Positions 52,501 to 61,746 of a DNA stretch of 64,000 nt are shown piece by piece. This stretch comes from Eulemur rufifrons (taxonomy: Eukaryota > Chordata > Mammalia > Primates > Lemuridae). The position numbers and the translations under genes are program-made. Position 1 is the first letter of the stretch; every line of letters begins with the position of its first letter. The stretch covers positions 250,284,843 through 250,348,842 of the forward strand of contig NC_090989.1 in the NCBI RefSeq assembly GCF_041146395.1. Reading direction: 5' to 3'. The notes beneath the pieces are model-generated. The model saw only the letters and a program-made list of their open reading frames with translations, made no database searches and was not told the DNA's origin.

Positions 52501-55500
52501 TCCATGAAACTGGTCCCTGGTACCAAAAAGGTTGGGGACCACTGCTCAAAGTGATAAAGGAATAATCTTTATTTATAAATGCCTTAGAAAGAAGTTGCAG
52601 GGAAATATCTATAGTTCAATACAAGGAGAGGATATAGTCCCAGCAACTGAATGTGTTAAGCAATCACCAGTTTTCTGTTTGGCTTATATAAAAACTTTGG
52701 CTGCACAGCTGGTCCAGGTTATCCTTTCAAACCTAGAAATAGTGTGTGGTGGTCAAAAGGTAATGGGCTTTGAAGCCAGAACCAAGTGGAGAGAATTTTG
52801 GAACCTCCACTGACAAGCTGCATAATTTTGGGCAGATTAGTTAGCTTCAGTTTCAGCCATGTGTTTAAGATAATATTAATAGATTCTGTCAGCATGGCAG
52901 TCCCTGAATGACTGGATAGAATAGAATTATCCCCATCCCACATCTGCCATTCCCTAAGCTGGTACTGCCATTATCTGATGAAGAAATACATTTGCATTAT
53001 GTTTAAGCCACTATACATTCGGGGGACAATTTGTTACCACAGCTATAGCATTATCTTAACACAGAAATTACAGCCTTGAAGTGATACTAATGCTGCTGTA
53101 ATAAAAACTATGGTGCACTAGTTTAGCAGGCTGGTGGCAAAGATACAGGCACTGGAGGCTAAAAGATGGAAATAAAAGGCAGTGGCAAGCTATTTAGCAA
53201 AAATGTTTCCTAAATACTTGGAAGCAGACTGCCTAATGAGCTTAAGGTTCAGGGAAAAGTAACTGAAAAAACAGTTAAAGTATGTGTTTGGATACTACTG
53301 GCTGCCTTGGGAATGTGCTTCAAGAAGCATAAGCTCAGGCAAGAAATAGCTGATTTGAGAAAAGAATAAAAAATGGAGAGAATCTAAAAATAGGGGACCT
53401 GGTAATACTGGAAAGTCAGATTGCTTCTGAATCCCTGAACGATAAGAGTTAACATGAGACTGTGAGTAACAGAAGCCCAATAAAACTCAATAAATAAAGG
53501 AACTCAGCCTTATGGCAAAAATAAGATTAAAATGAAGGTGAACTAGTCTGCTTTAGCTGGCCTCCACATAGCTGCCACTGAGTTGACTGAGGCAGGTGCA
53601 TGAGGACAAAGAAATGAAGAGTTGATAACTACATATAGAAAGAATAAACACTGGCATGAGGAACTGACTAGAAGCAAACAGATTAGACGCCTACCAAGTA
53701 TTTTTCTTTCCATGCCTACCAAATGTTGAGGGAGATGGATGTGCAAAGAAACCAAACCCACACACTACGAAATCCTATGAATGTTTCAAATTAAAACCAC
53801 CTTCCTCAACCTTCCGTGAACAGGAGGCAGATTTTGAAGGCTGTACAACCCCTAAGGAGCACATGCCCATTTAGATGTGGTCTAGGTCAATAATGAAAAA
53901 GAAAGAACTCCATTGTGGACAGAACCAGGGACCAGGAAGAACAATGGACAAAAGTGTTTCTTCCAGAAAACAGTATCAGTGTCCACTCAAGTATATTCCC
54001 ATACACAGGGGTTAGGAGTAACTACTGGGATTTCAGAATTGCCAAGAACCAGTGACTGCTGTGCTAGCCATATTCTACCACTGAGCAATGGGTGTGGGTG
54101 GGGAACAGGGGATACAGTTAACTTGACTCCTTAGTTCACTGATCCTCAAATCAAGAGAAGTCACATCTAAACCTGACATACTATTCATATTGTGCATCAT
54201 CTGGAGATCTTGGATTTGGTGCTAGTTGCAGTGATGGAATAAGACTTTGGGATTTCTCCCTAAGAAAGGGATTAAGCATGTTGTGTGGGAAGAAAGCAAA
54301 GAGCTATTTGGTGACTAGAAGGATGGACTGTGGCAGAGAATCCATGCATGGAGGTATGGGAAATAATAAGAAGCATATAAATATTTGGGACAATGAGAAT
54401 GAGTTTTGGCCAACAGAATTTGAGAAGAAGTGATGTATGCTACTTCTAAACTTGGACCTTATAATCATCCCTGTGATGTCCAGCCCTTTCTTCTCCTACC
54501 ACGATCTTAGAAGCCTCATACTCCAGAGGCACAGCTATAAGATCGAGGAGGATCACTTGATCTACACTAGTCTGTAATGTCAGTAAAAAATAAATCTTTG
54601 TTTTGTTAAGCCACTGAAATTTGGTAGTTTGTTAACTACCTATCCTATTCTAAAACGTATGTATAAATGAACATACTTCAGTTCCTCAAAAGGGAAGATT
54701 CTCGGCCGGGCGCAGTGGCTCACGCCTGTAATCCTAGCACTCTGGGAGGCCGAGGTGGGCGGATCGTTTGAGCTCAGGAGTTCGAGACCAGCCTGAGCAA
54801 GAGCGAGACCCCATCTCTACTAAAAATAGAAAGAAATTATATGGACAGCTAAAAATATATATAGAAAAAATTAGCCGGGCATGGTGGCGCATGCCTGTAG
54901 TCCCAGCTACTTGGGAGGCTGAGACAGGAGGATCGCTTGAGCTCAGGAGTTTGAGGTTGCTGTGAGCTAGGCTGACGCCACGGCACTCACTCTAGCCTGG
55001 GCAACAGAGTGAGACTCTGTCTCAAAAAAAAAAAAAAAAAAAAAAAAAGGGAAGATTCTCAAAGGGCTCAATGGCAAAGGGCTCAATGGCAAAGAAACAG
55101 GAAAGAACCACAGTGGCAAAAAAAACAGAAATATGGGAAATGCTACAGAATCACTGATGTGGACTTCTGAATAAAGCCCTCCTTTTCCTTTGAACAATAA
55201 TGGCAAGATAAATAAATAAATAAGTATATAAATGAGATACTAAATAAATATAAGTTACACAACTGGTGAAACCAGCAAGATAATTTCCTATTTTGAGACT
55301 ACGTAGACCCAGACACACATCAATTACATACAATGAGATAAAAGAAATTCCCTACTATTTCCTAAAGCAGGGTTACAACTGGGATGATCAATTTTGGTGG
55401 TTCTCCTTAAAAATTCCCTTGTTGCAATAGATAATGATTACTGTAACTATGTCATTTGATTGAAGCAAGAATCAACACTAAGTTTTGTTTTTAAAATTAC

Positions 55501-56209
55501 AGAATTTAGAGGTATGGTAGTTCATTATCTGTAATTAGAAATAGATAAGAACATAACATGTATTTTACTATGCGAAACAATAACCACACTAACAGCCAGT
55601 AAAAATACCAACTGACTACTGACTAATCTTTTAATGCTGAAAGAACTCATTTTAAATTAGCATTATGGCTTACATATTCATAACATAAATTTTAAAACAA
55701 ATATCAATGGATTTTAAATTTACAGATGGAATGCATAAGGTGAAACCTTGAAAATGAGGTACAAAGCCATAGGAAATAAGAGTTTGGAACTAATAATAGA
55801 AATTCAGTTGTTGTCACCATGCTTAGGTATATCTGGCTGCTCAAGCTCATGCCTTAAGTCCTTTACCCAACATGAAACAGGATACCAGTGAAAACTGTTA
55901 GGATTTTCAACTCACTTTAGGACAATCAAGTCACAAAACAAGTGTTACAGACAGGTTGAAAATGAATGGGCCCACTTCCCATTTTCAACTGTAATTGCTA
56001 CCTCATACTATTTACTTTTTTTTTTTTTTAAATGAGAATACACAAAACAGGAACATAAACTGACAGCAAGAAGAAAGGAACATTTTAATCTAATGATCAC
56101 TAGAAGGGAGGGAAAGGAGAAAAATAACGTACAAAAGAAAAATCAGAGAATTTTTAAGACTTACTGGGAATATTCTGGGCTTGCTTTCAACGATGCCATA
56201 TGGTTTTGT
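49503..56209 (-). CDS. NDUFB6: NDUFB6, complex I accessory subunit B17 (last two coding exons)
   Basis: NDUFB6 is a single-pass accessory subunit of mitochondrial NADH:ubiquinone oxidoreductase (complex I), in the inner-membrane arm. Two minus-strand exons are visible: 56209-56165 ([15 protein letters not shown], donor gtaagt) and 49571-49503 ([20 protein letters not shown] then HH and TGA). They join in frame as RIFP-GDI and match the C-terminal tail of the 128-residue human protein, after its membrane segment. Exons 1 and 2, with the start codon and membrane helix, were not found and should lie right of the window; the human gene is about 20 kb. Confidence 0.93.
49834..52544 (+). mobile_element. 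Charlie3-like hAT DNA transposon, nearly full length
   Basis: 2711 bp with terminal inverted repeats (CTGTGGTCCCCAACC at left; reverse of CAGTGGTCCCCAACC at right) and an 8-bp target duplication CTCCAAGT / CTCAAAGT (49826-49833, 52545-52552). Non-autonomous MER1-type ends match both sides. It carries remnants of a hAT transposase on the plus strand and lies in the last intron of NDUFB6. Confidence 0.88.
50492..51817 (+). pseudogene. hAT (Charlie) transposase, broken
   Basis: Open pieces at 50492-50803, 51188-51430 and 51626-51817 are separated by stops and frameshifts. The first has a BED-type zinc finger (CITC ... HHMETEH) and starts [15 protein letters not shown], typical of hAT-Charlie proteins. 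It cannot make a working transposase. Confidence 0.85.
52740..52870 (+). repeat. MIR-like SINE
   Basis: GGCTTTGAAGCCAGAACCAA, then TTTTGGGCAGATTAGTTAGC. Confidence 0.55.
53060..54400. other. NDUFB6 intron, no recognised feature
   Basis: About 1.3 kb without a recognised repeat or gene. Confidence 0.45.
54410..54655 (+). repeat. MaLR/MLT1-like LTR remnant
   Basis: GTTAAGCCACTGAAATTTGG then TAGTTTGTTAACTACC near the end resemble MLT1 LTR tails. Highly decayed. Confidence 0.4.
54704..55044 (+). mobile_element. young lemur Alu, NDUFB6 intron
   Basis: Near-identical to the 7837 copy; perfect 16-bp repeats AAAAGGGAAGATTCTC (54688-54703, 55045-55060). Confidence 0.96.
55061..55090. repeat. 15-bp tandem duplication
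   Basis: AAAGGGCTCAATGGC twice in a row, directly after the Alu target duplication. Confidence 0.95.
55745..55845 (+). repeat. copy 1 of a dispersed ~90-bp duplication
   Basis: CCTTGAAAATGAGGTACAAA and onward to CATGCTTAGGTATATCTG. A second copy lies at 57041-57133 in the same orientation. Confidence 0.85.
56165..56209 (-). CDS. NDUFB6: NDUFB6 penultimate exon
   Basis: 45 nt, acceptor ttatttcag, donor gtaagt. Codes [16 protein letters not shown] multiple of three, so skipping it would keep the frame. Confidence 0.93.
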
Positions 56210-56317
56210 CTGAAATAAAAATAATTCTGTGTTAATTATGATGTTAGAGTTTCTTCTGAAAATAAAATAGGTCATATCCCAAATTTTAACTTAAGCCCCA
56301 AACTTTCACGGAACTTT

Positions 56318-56553
56318 TTTTGTTTGTTTTGTTTTGTTTGTTTTTCAGCTCATTAAGGGGGTACAAAAGATCAGGCTATATACATTGCCCGTGCCTCCCC
56401 ATCCCCGCGAGTCTGAGCTTCAGTTGTGTCCATTCCCTAGACAGTGCACATCACACTCATCATGTAGGTGTGCACCCCTCCCCTCCCCCCACCCCATCCC
56501 CCCCAGTCAGAACTTCAATCGTGTCCATTCCCCAGGCAGTGCGCATCGCACTC
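56318..56553 (-). mobile_element. lemur L1 3' UTR, 5'-truncated
   Basis: Poly-T-rich head, then reverse of TTTTGTACCCCCTTAATGAG and G-rich runs, flanked by TTCACGGAACTTT (56305-56317, 56554-56566). This 3' end is what I associate with strepsirrhine L1s. It holds two diverged copies of a ~60-bp unit (GAGCTTCAGTTGTGTCC and GAACTTCAATCGTGTCC). It lies about 110 bp from the NDUFB6 penultimate exon. Confidence 0.75.
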
Positions 56554-56799
56554 TTCACGGAACTTTAGACTCACACATCCAACTGTTAACTCAACATCTC
56601 TACTTGGCTATCAAATAGGCATCTCAAACTTAACCAGGTCCAATACTTAACTTCCCCCAGCTCCAAACTGCTCCTCCCCAAGTTCCCTACCTCAGTAAAT
56701 GGCACTTTCATTCTCCCAGTTACAAAAGCCAAAAACCTTAACTCCTCAGCAAAGCCTGTCGGTTCTACCTTGAGAATATACCCTGAATCCATCTGCTTC

Positions 56800-57595
56800 T
56801 TATCACCTATACTACCACCACCCTTGCCCAAGCCTCTATCATATTCTCACCTGGACTACCACAATTGCACCTAGTACCTTCCTGCTTCCACCTGTGTCCT
56901 CCTACAGTCTATTCAACACACTACAGGCAGAGTAGAGTGATCCTTTTAAGATGTATCACTCCTCTGCTCAAAGCTTCATAAATCTTACAGAAAAAGTCAA
57001 AGTCCGTGCTACCTCACACTATTTCCTCCCATTTCAAACTTTGAAAATGAGGTACAAAGTCATAGGAAATGAGAGTTTGTAAATAATAACAAATTCAGTT
57101 GCTGTCCTCATGCTTGGGTATGTCTGCTACCATACTATGATCTCTAAAACCCCATGATCTAGCCCTTGGCTCCCTCTCTGATCTGTCATTCTTTCCCTCA
57201 CTCACTGTACTACAGCCACAGCAAGTCCCATGTTACTAATCCAGTCAGTCAAGTCTACTTGTCTCTCAGAGCCTTTGTACTTCATGATTACTGTACCCAA
57301 AATGCTCTTCTCCTAAATATCCTCATTTCATTTGTTTCTCTTTAAATGTCACTTCCTCAGAGAGGCCTAATTAAAATAGCAGCTCCTATCATTCCCCAGT
57401 CTTTTACCCTACTTTTCTTCTGTAGACTTGATCTATAACATTATATACTTCTTTATTTATTACCAGTGTCTAAAACTAGAATAAACATTTCATAAGGGCA
57501 GGGATTCAATCTATTTTGTTCACTGATGTATCCCTATGTTTAGAATAGTGCCCTGCAGAAAATGTTAAATAAATGTTTGTTGAATAAATGTACTT
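56800..57595 (+). repeat. L2 LINE, interrupted by a duplicated segment
   Basis: L2 sense text (CTCTGCTCAAAGCTTCATAA, GGGCAGGGATTCAATC, ending GTTGAATAAATG). The duplicated block 57041-57133 sits inside it. Confidence 0.7.
57041..57133 (+). repeat. copy 2 of the ~90-bp duplication
   Basis: CTTTGAAAATGAGGTACAAA to GCTTGGGTATGTCTGC, similar to 55745-55845 with scattered changes; inserted in L2. Confidence 0.85.
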
Positions 57596-57611
57596 TTTAA
57601 GCATATACATC

Positions 57612-57747
57612 TGGCCGGGCACAGTGGCTCACTCACGCCTGTAATCCAAGCACTTTGAAAAGTCAAGCCAGGAGAATCACTTGAGCCCAGGAGTTCCAGA
57701 CCAGCCTGGGCAGCATAGCAAGACTCGGTCTCTAGTAAAAAAAAAAA
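57612..57747 (+). mobile_element. Alu left monomer (FLAM-like)
   Basis: GGCCGGGCACAGTGGCTCAC to AAGACTCGGTCTCTAG, then an A-rich tail. Confidence 0.85.
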
Positions 57748-57762
57748 CCACACAAACAAAAA

Positions 57763-57797
57763 TGTTGTGGTATATCTGCGCAAGATATACCACAACA
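57763..57797. repeat. perfect 15-bp hairpin, 5-nt loop
   Basis: TGTTGTGGTATATCT, loop GCGCA, then AGATATACCACAACA, an exact reverse complement. It follows directly on the Alu monomer tail. Confidence 0.95.
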
Positions 57798-57907
57798 AAA
57801 AATTTAAATGATTATTGGCATGATATAAGACACAGAGAACTAAAATATGAGAGAAATTCAGAATATAATGTGAGGACATTAAAATGTCTTTATTAAGAAC
57901 TATGGCC

Positions 57908-58247
57908 GGCCGGGCGCGGTGGCTCACGCCTGTAATCCTAGCACTCTGGGAGGCCGAGGTGGGCGGATCGTTTGAGCTCAGGAGTTCGAGACCAGCCTGA
58001 GCAAGAGCGAGACCCCATCTCTACTAAAAATAGAAAGAAATTATATGGACAGCTAAAAATATATATAAAAAAAATTAGCCGGGCATGGTGGCGCATGCCT
58101 GTAGTCCCAGCTACTTGGGAGGCTGAGACAGGAGGATCGCTTGAGCTCAGGAGTTTGAGGTTGCTGTGAGCTAGGCTGACGCCACGGCACTCACTCTAGC
58201 CTGGGCAACAGAGTGAGACTCTGTCTCAAAAAAAAAAAAAAAAAAAA
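57908..58247 (+). mobile_element. young lemur Alu, NDUFB6 intron
   Basis: Near-identical to the 7837 and 54704 copies; repeats AAGAACTATGGCC (57895-57907, 58248-58260). Confidence 0.96.
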
Positions 58248-58261
58248 AAGAACTATGGCCA

Positions 58262-59560
58262 AAGGCAAGAAGACATTGAAATGTCTTCAGAGAGATGTAG
58301 AATTCAACTGGACAGCAAAGGAGTTAGCTGAAGCAAACTGGCTGCAATCTTATTGAAGATGCAAACCTTCATCTACCCAAATCAAGACAAAGAATAAGGT
58401 AAGCGAGCGGCTTTGAGACCTCCATGGATACAAAATGTTTAACTAAATATGTCCATCTGTGGCGCAGGAAAGATCACCTGGAAGTGTGAATCCCTCAGAT
58501 AAGCAACCATAGTAATATCAATTGTCAACCCAGTAACTGCAGCTTGTTGCTTCTCCCAGAACTGTCTTTTCAATCCTAGAAAAATTTAGTAAAATACAGA
58601 TATGATAAAGTAAATTAAACCCAGACTATAAATAGGAGAATGACAACTTTTAAAAGTTCTAAAAACACTGGGACAATCCATATATTCTATTGGTTAGCAT
58701 GTTTGTGACATATAAAATAATCTGGTTATTAGATGTTCTAATAGATTAGGTTTAGGATTCAAATTAAATGCATAATTGACTTAGACTTGTGATTTTAAGT
58801 TTTGGTTCTTAGGGTCATAAATTTACCCTATAAAGACTTAGAAATAAAATTGAATATACAAAATTGATAAATGCAGTTTAAAATATTTAAGAAAATTTGA
58901 TTATGTGTATGAGTAGAATTGTTTTAGAAGAGTTCAACATTCATTAGTCCAAAGATAATAAGAACAAAGAAAGGAGATTGTTCTTATTTTACTAGATGTT
59001 TGATAGATGCTTAATAGAATTTCAAAATTAAATTTAAAGAATTAAGAAAAAAAGTAGCTTTCTAAATTTGGAACTAACAAATTGAGTATTTGTATTCCAG
59101 GTCACCGTAACCGGTTCTTTCTGAACATAAATACCACTCTTGGACGTGAAAAAACTTTCACTGACAGAAAGTAGTATCTTTTTCTTCTCTAGAAAGAAAA
59201 AAATATGGCAGATAACCATAAAAAATTGTTTTAAGCCCATCAACAATAGAACAATAAATTATTCTCTGACCCTTACATAAAGTGCTAGCCCCCTTTAAAG
59301 ATTGCAGAAAGATTTTGTGTTGGTTTATAGAAAGCACTTTAACCCAACACTAATTCCTACTAGCCCCCACTAATCTCATGTTTTTAACACATACGACAGG
59401 CCATGTCCACTTGAACATCTCCAAAAACTACGGCTGTACCTGCTTCTAAACAAATTCATCACCAGAAAGCCTTCCTCTCCAAATACCCCATTTATAATTT
59501 CCAAGGCTAAAAATTTTACAGTCATAAATGACTCTGAACTTTGGTTTTATCCCCAACTTA
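58262..59560. other. NDUFB6 intron, no recognised feature
   Basis: About 1.3 kb of AT-rich sequence without a recognised repeat or gene. Confidence 0.45.
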
Positions 59561-59569
59561 ATGGCCAAC

Positions 59570-60060
59570 TTTAGGTGTTTCTTCCTTTAAAAGTGTCTCT
59601 GGCTTCACTTTTCTTCTTCATCCCTGCTATCTTCACTCTTAACTAGATTCTCAACTAACATCTTCTAAACTGCAACAGCCTCCAGCTCATCTGCCTACGG
59701 TCAGAACTTTCCTCCCTTCAATTCATCCTACATTTCAATGTTTTTCTACATTTTTGTCAATATATCACATTCATCAAGACACTCTCCCATTTAAAAATGG
59801 AAAGCTTCCCATTGCCTACTGCATACAGTTCAACCTCTTCTGCCTAGCTTTCAAGACCTTACACTGATTGGTCCCAGACCAATTCAACAGAGACCTTCCA
59901 TTCTGGTCATCTCCTCAGTGGTAGTTACAGATGGCCATGTTCATTATTGACTCCATATCTTTGCTTCTAACTGCAATAACTTTTCTCCTCCATACTCTTA
60001 CCCAAATCATACCTATTTTCCAACTTTACTATTAATATAAACTCCTTAAGGTCAGGAATT
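59570..60060 (+). repeat. L2 LINE-like
   Basis: CCTAGCTTTCAAGACCTTAC and ACTCCTTAAGGTCAGGAATT resemble L2 3' sequence. Confidence 0.5.
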
Positions 60061-60339
60061 TGGTCTTCTACAGCAATAAAGGAAGAGGGCATACTAAGCA
60101 CTCTATGCCTGCTGATCAACGGACATAATCTTAAAGAACAAAAATGTCAGCAATCAGAATTCTAAAGAGCCTACACAACCAATAGAGAACAAGTTATGTT
60201 GGAGGGAGTATTCTGGAAACCCCAAACAATTTTGGCTGTTTATTGCACTCTTTCTTCTTTAGTATGCTAACAGAAAGCAAACCTAAACTGGATTATATAT
60301 AACTTGTCAGGCAGTCCTTAACTGTTTTTTGTTTTTTTT

Positions 60340-61450
60340 TTAATAATTTTAAACTTGCATGAAGTTGCAAGAATGACAAAAATAATTTTTTTTTCTTGAA
60401 TCACTTTATGGAAAATTGCTGACTGGTTTATTACTCTAGTGTGTATTTCCTATAAACAATGTTCTCGATCACAATACAACCATCAAGGCAGGAAATTAAC
60501 ATTAATACATTACTACTTCTATATGGTTTTAAGAATCCAATTGTCTTGATAAATTGTTTGGACTTCTCAAAAAATCCCCTTATGTAACTTGTTCTACATT
60601 GATTGTGTAGGCTCTTTAAAATTCTGACTGCTAATGCCATCTTTATTCTTTTGACTGAGCAGATTATGCCCACTAACCAAGAATTGTATTTAGTTGACAT
60701 GTCTCTTTAGTCTTCTTCAATCTGGAACAATTCTTCAGTCACTCTAACTTTCATGATCTTGATGCATTTGAAGCTAATAAGCCAATAGTGATGCACAATA
60801 ATCCCTTGATTTGGGTTTCTCTTGTTTCCTCATGATTCAGGTTATGCACTTTTGGCAGATATATCACAAAATTAACACTGTTTTCCTCTTATTGCATCGT
60901 ATCAGGTAGTACATAATTTCAGTTTGATAATGTTAGTTTGGATTTCTTGACTAAGGTGGTGTCTGCCCAAATTCTCCACTGCAAAGAGATTCTTTTTCCC
61001 TTTGTAACAAATAAGTACTTTGAGGATAAGCATTTTAAGATTAATATTAGCATCCTTTGATGTTTCTTGTCTGAATTAAATATTACTATGATTCTCAAAT
61101 GGTGATTTTTCCAATTCTATCATTCTTTGTCCATTTATTATTTAGCAAATTGTACAAAAAGTGCTTGTTTTTCTATCCTTTTAAGTCATTTATTTATTTA
61201 TATCAGTTTGCACTCATGGATTCTCATTTTATTTATTCAACTGACTCTCATCTATTACTATCATTATTTATTTTGATGTTCAAATTGTCCCAGTGGGAGT
61301 CCCTTCAAGCTGACTCCATGTCCTTTTGATGTCTCAATCATTCTTTTAGCATTTCTTTACTTTCTGGCACAAAAATATATTGTAACCTCATCTTATACTT
61401 TCCCTGACCCAGCCCTGGAATCAGCCACTTTTCCAAGGAGCTGTAGATCC
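60340..61450 (-). mobile_element. ancient L1M-like fragment
   Basis: GTTTCCTCATGATTCAGGTT, GGTGGTGTCTGCCCAAATTC and TCCACTGCAAAGAGATTC match a common old repeat I take to be L1M. The family call is tentative. Confidence 0.4.
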
Positions 61451-61746
61451 TTTCAGCGGATAATTATATTTAGAAAGTAAGAACCGGTGTGCTAATTACC
61501 AAGGGGTGGTAATGTTCCCAGGCCCTCTCAGTGGACAGAGCTAGAGAATATGTATATATAGACACTCATCCACATTTGCATCTGTATTTATTTCTGTATC
61601 TCTCAATACATACTAAAAACCATGAGTTCACACCAATACCTCCAATTCTATTCTGCCACCACAAGGTTTACTTCCTTTTCACATACATAACTCTCTTTCC
61701 AACAGTGAGAATCCTGGGTCCCATTATCATCAACATATGTACTTAG

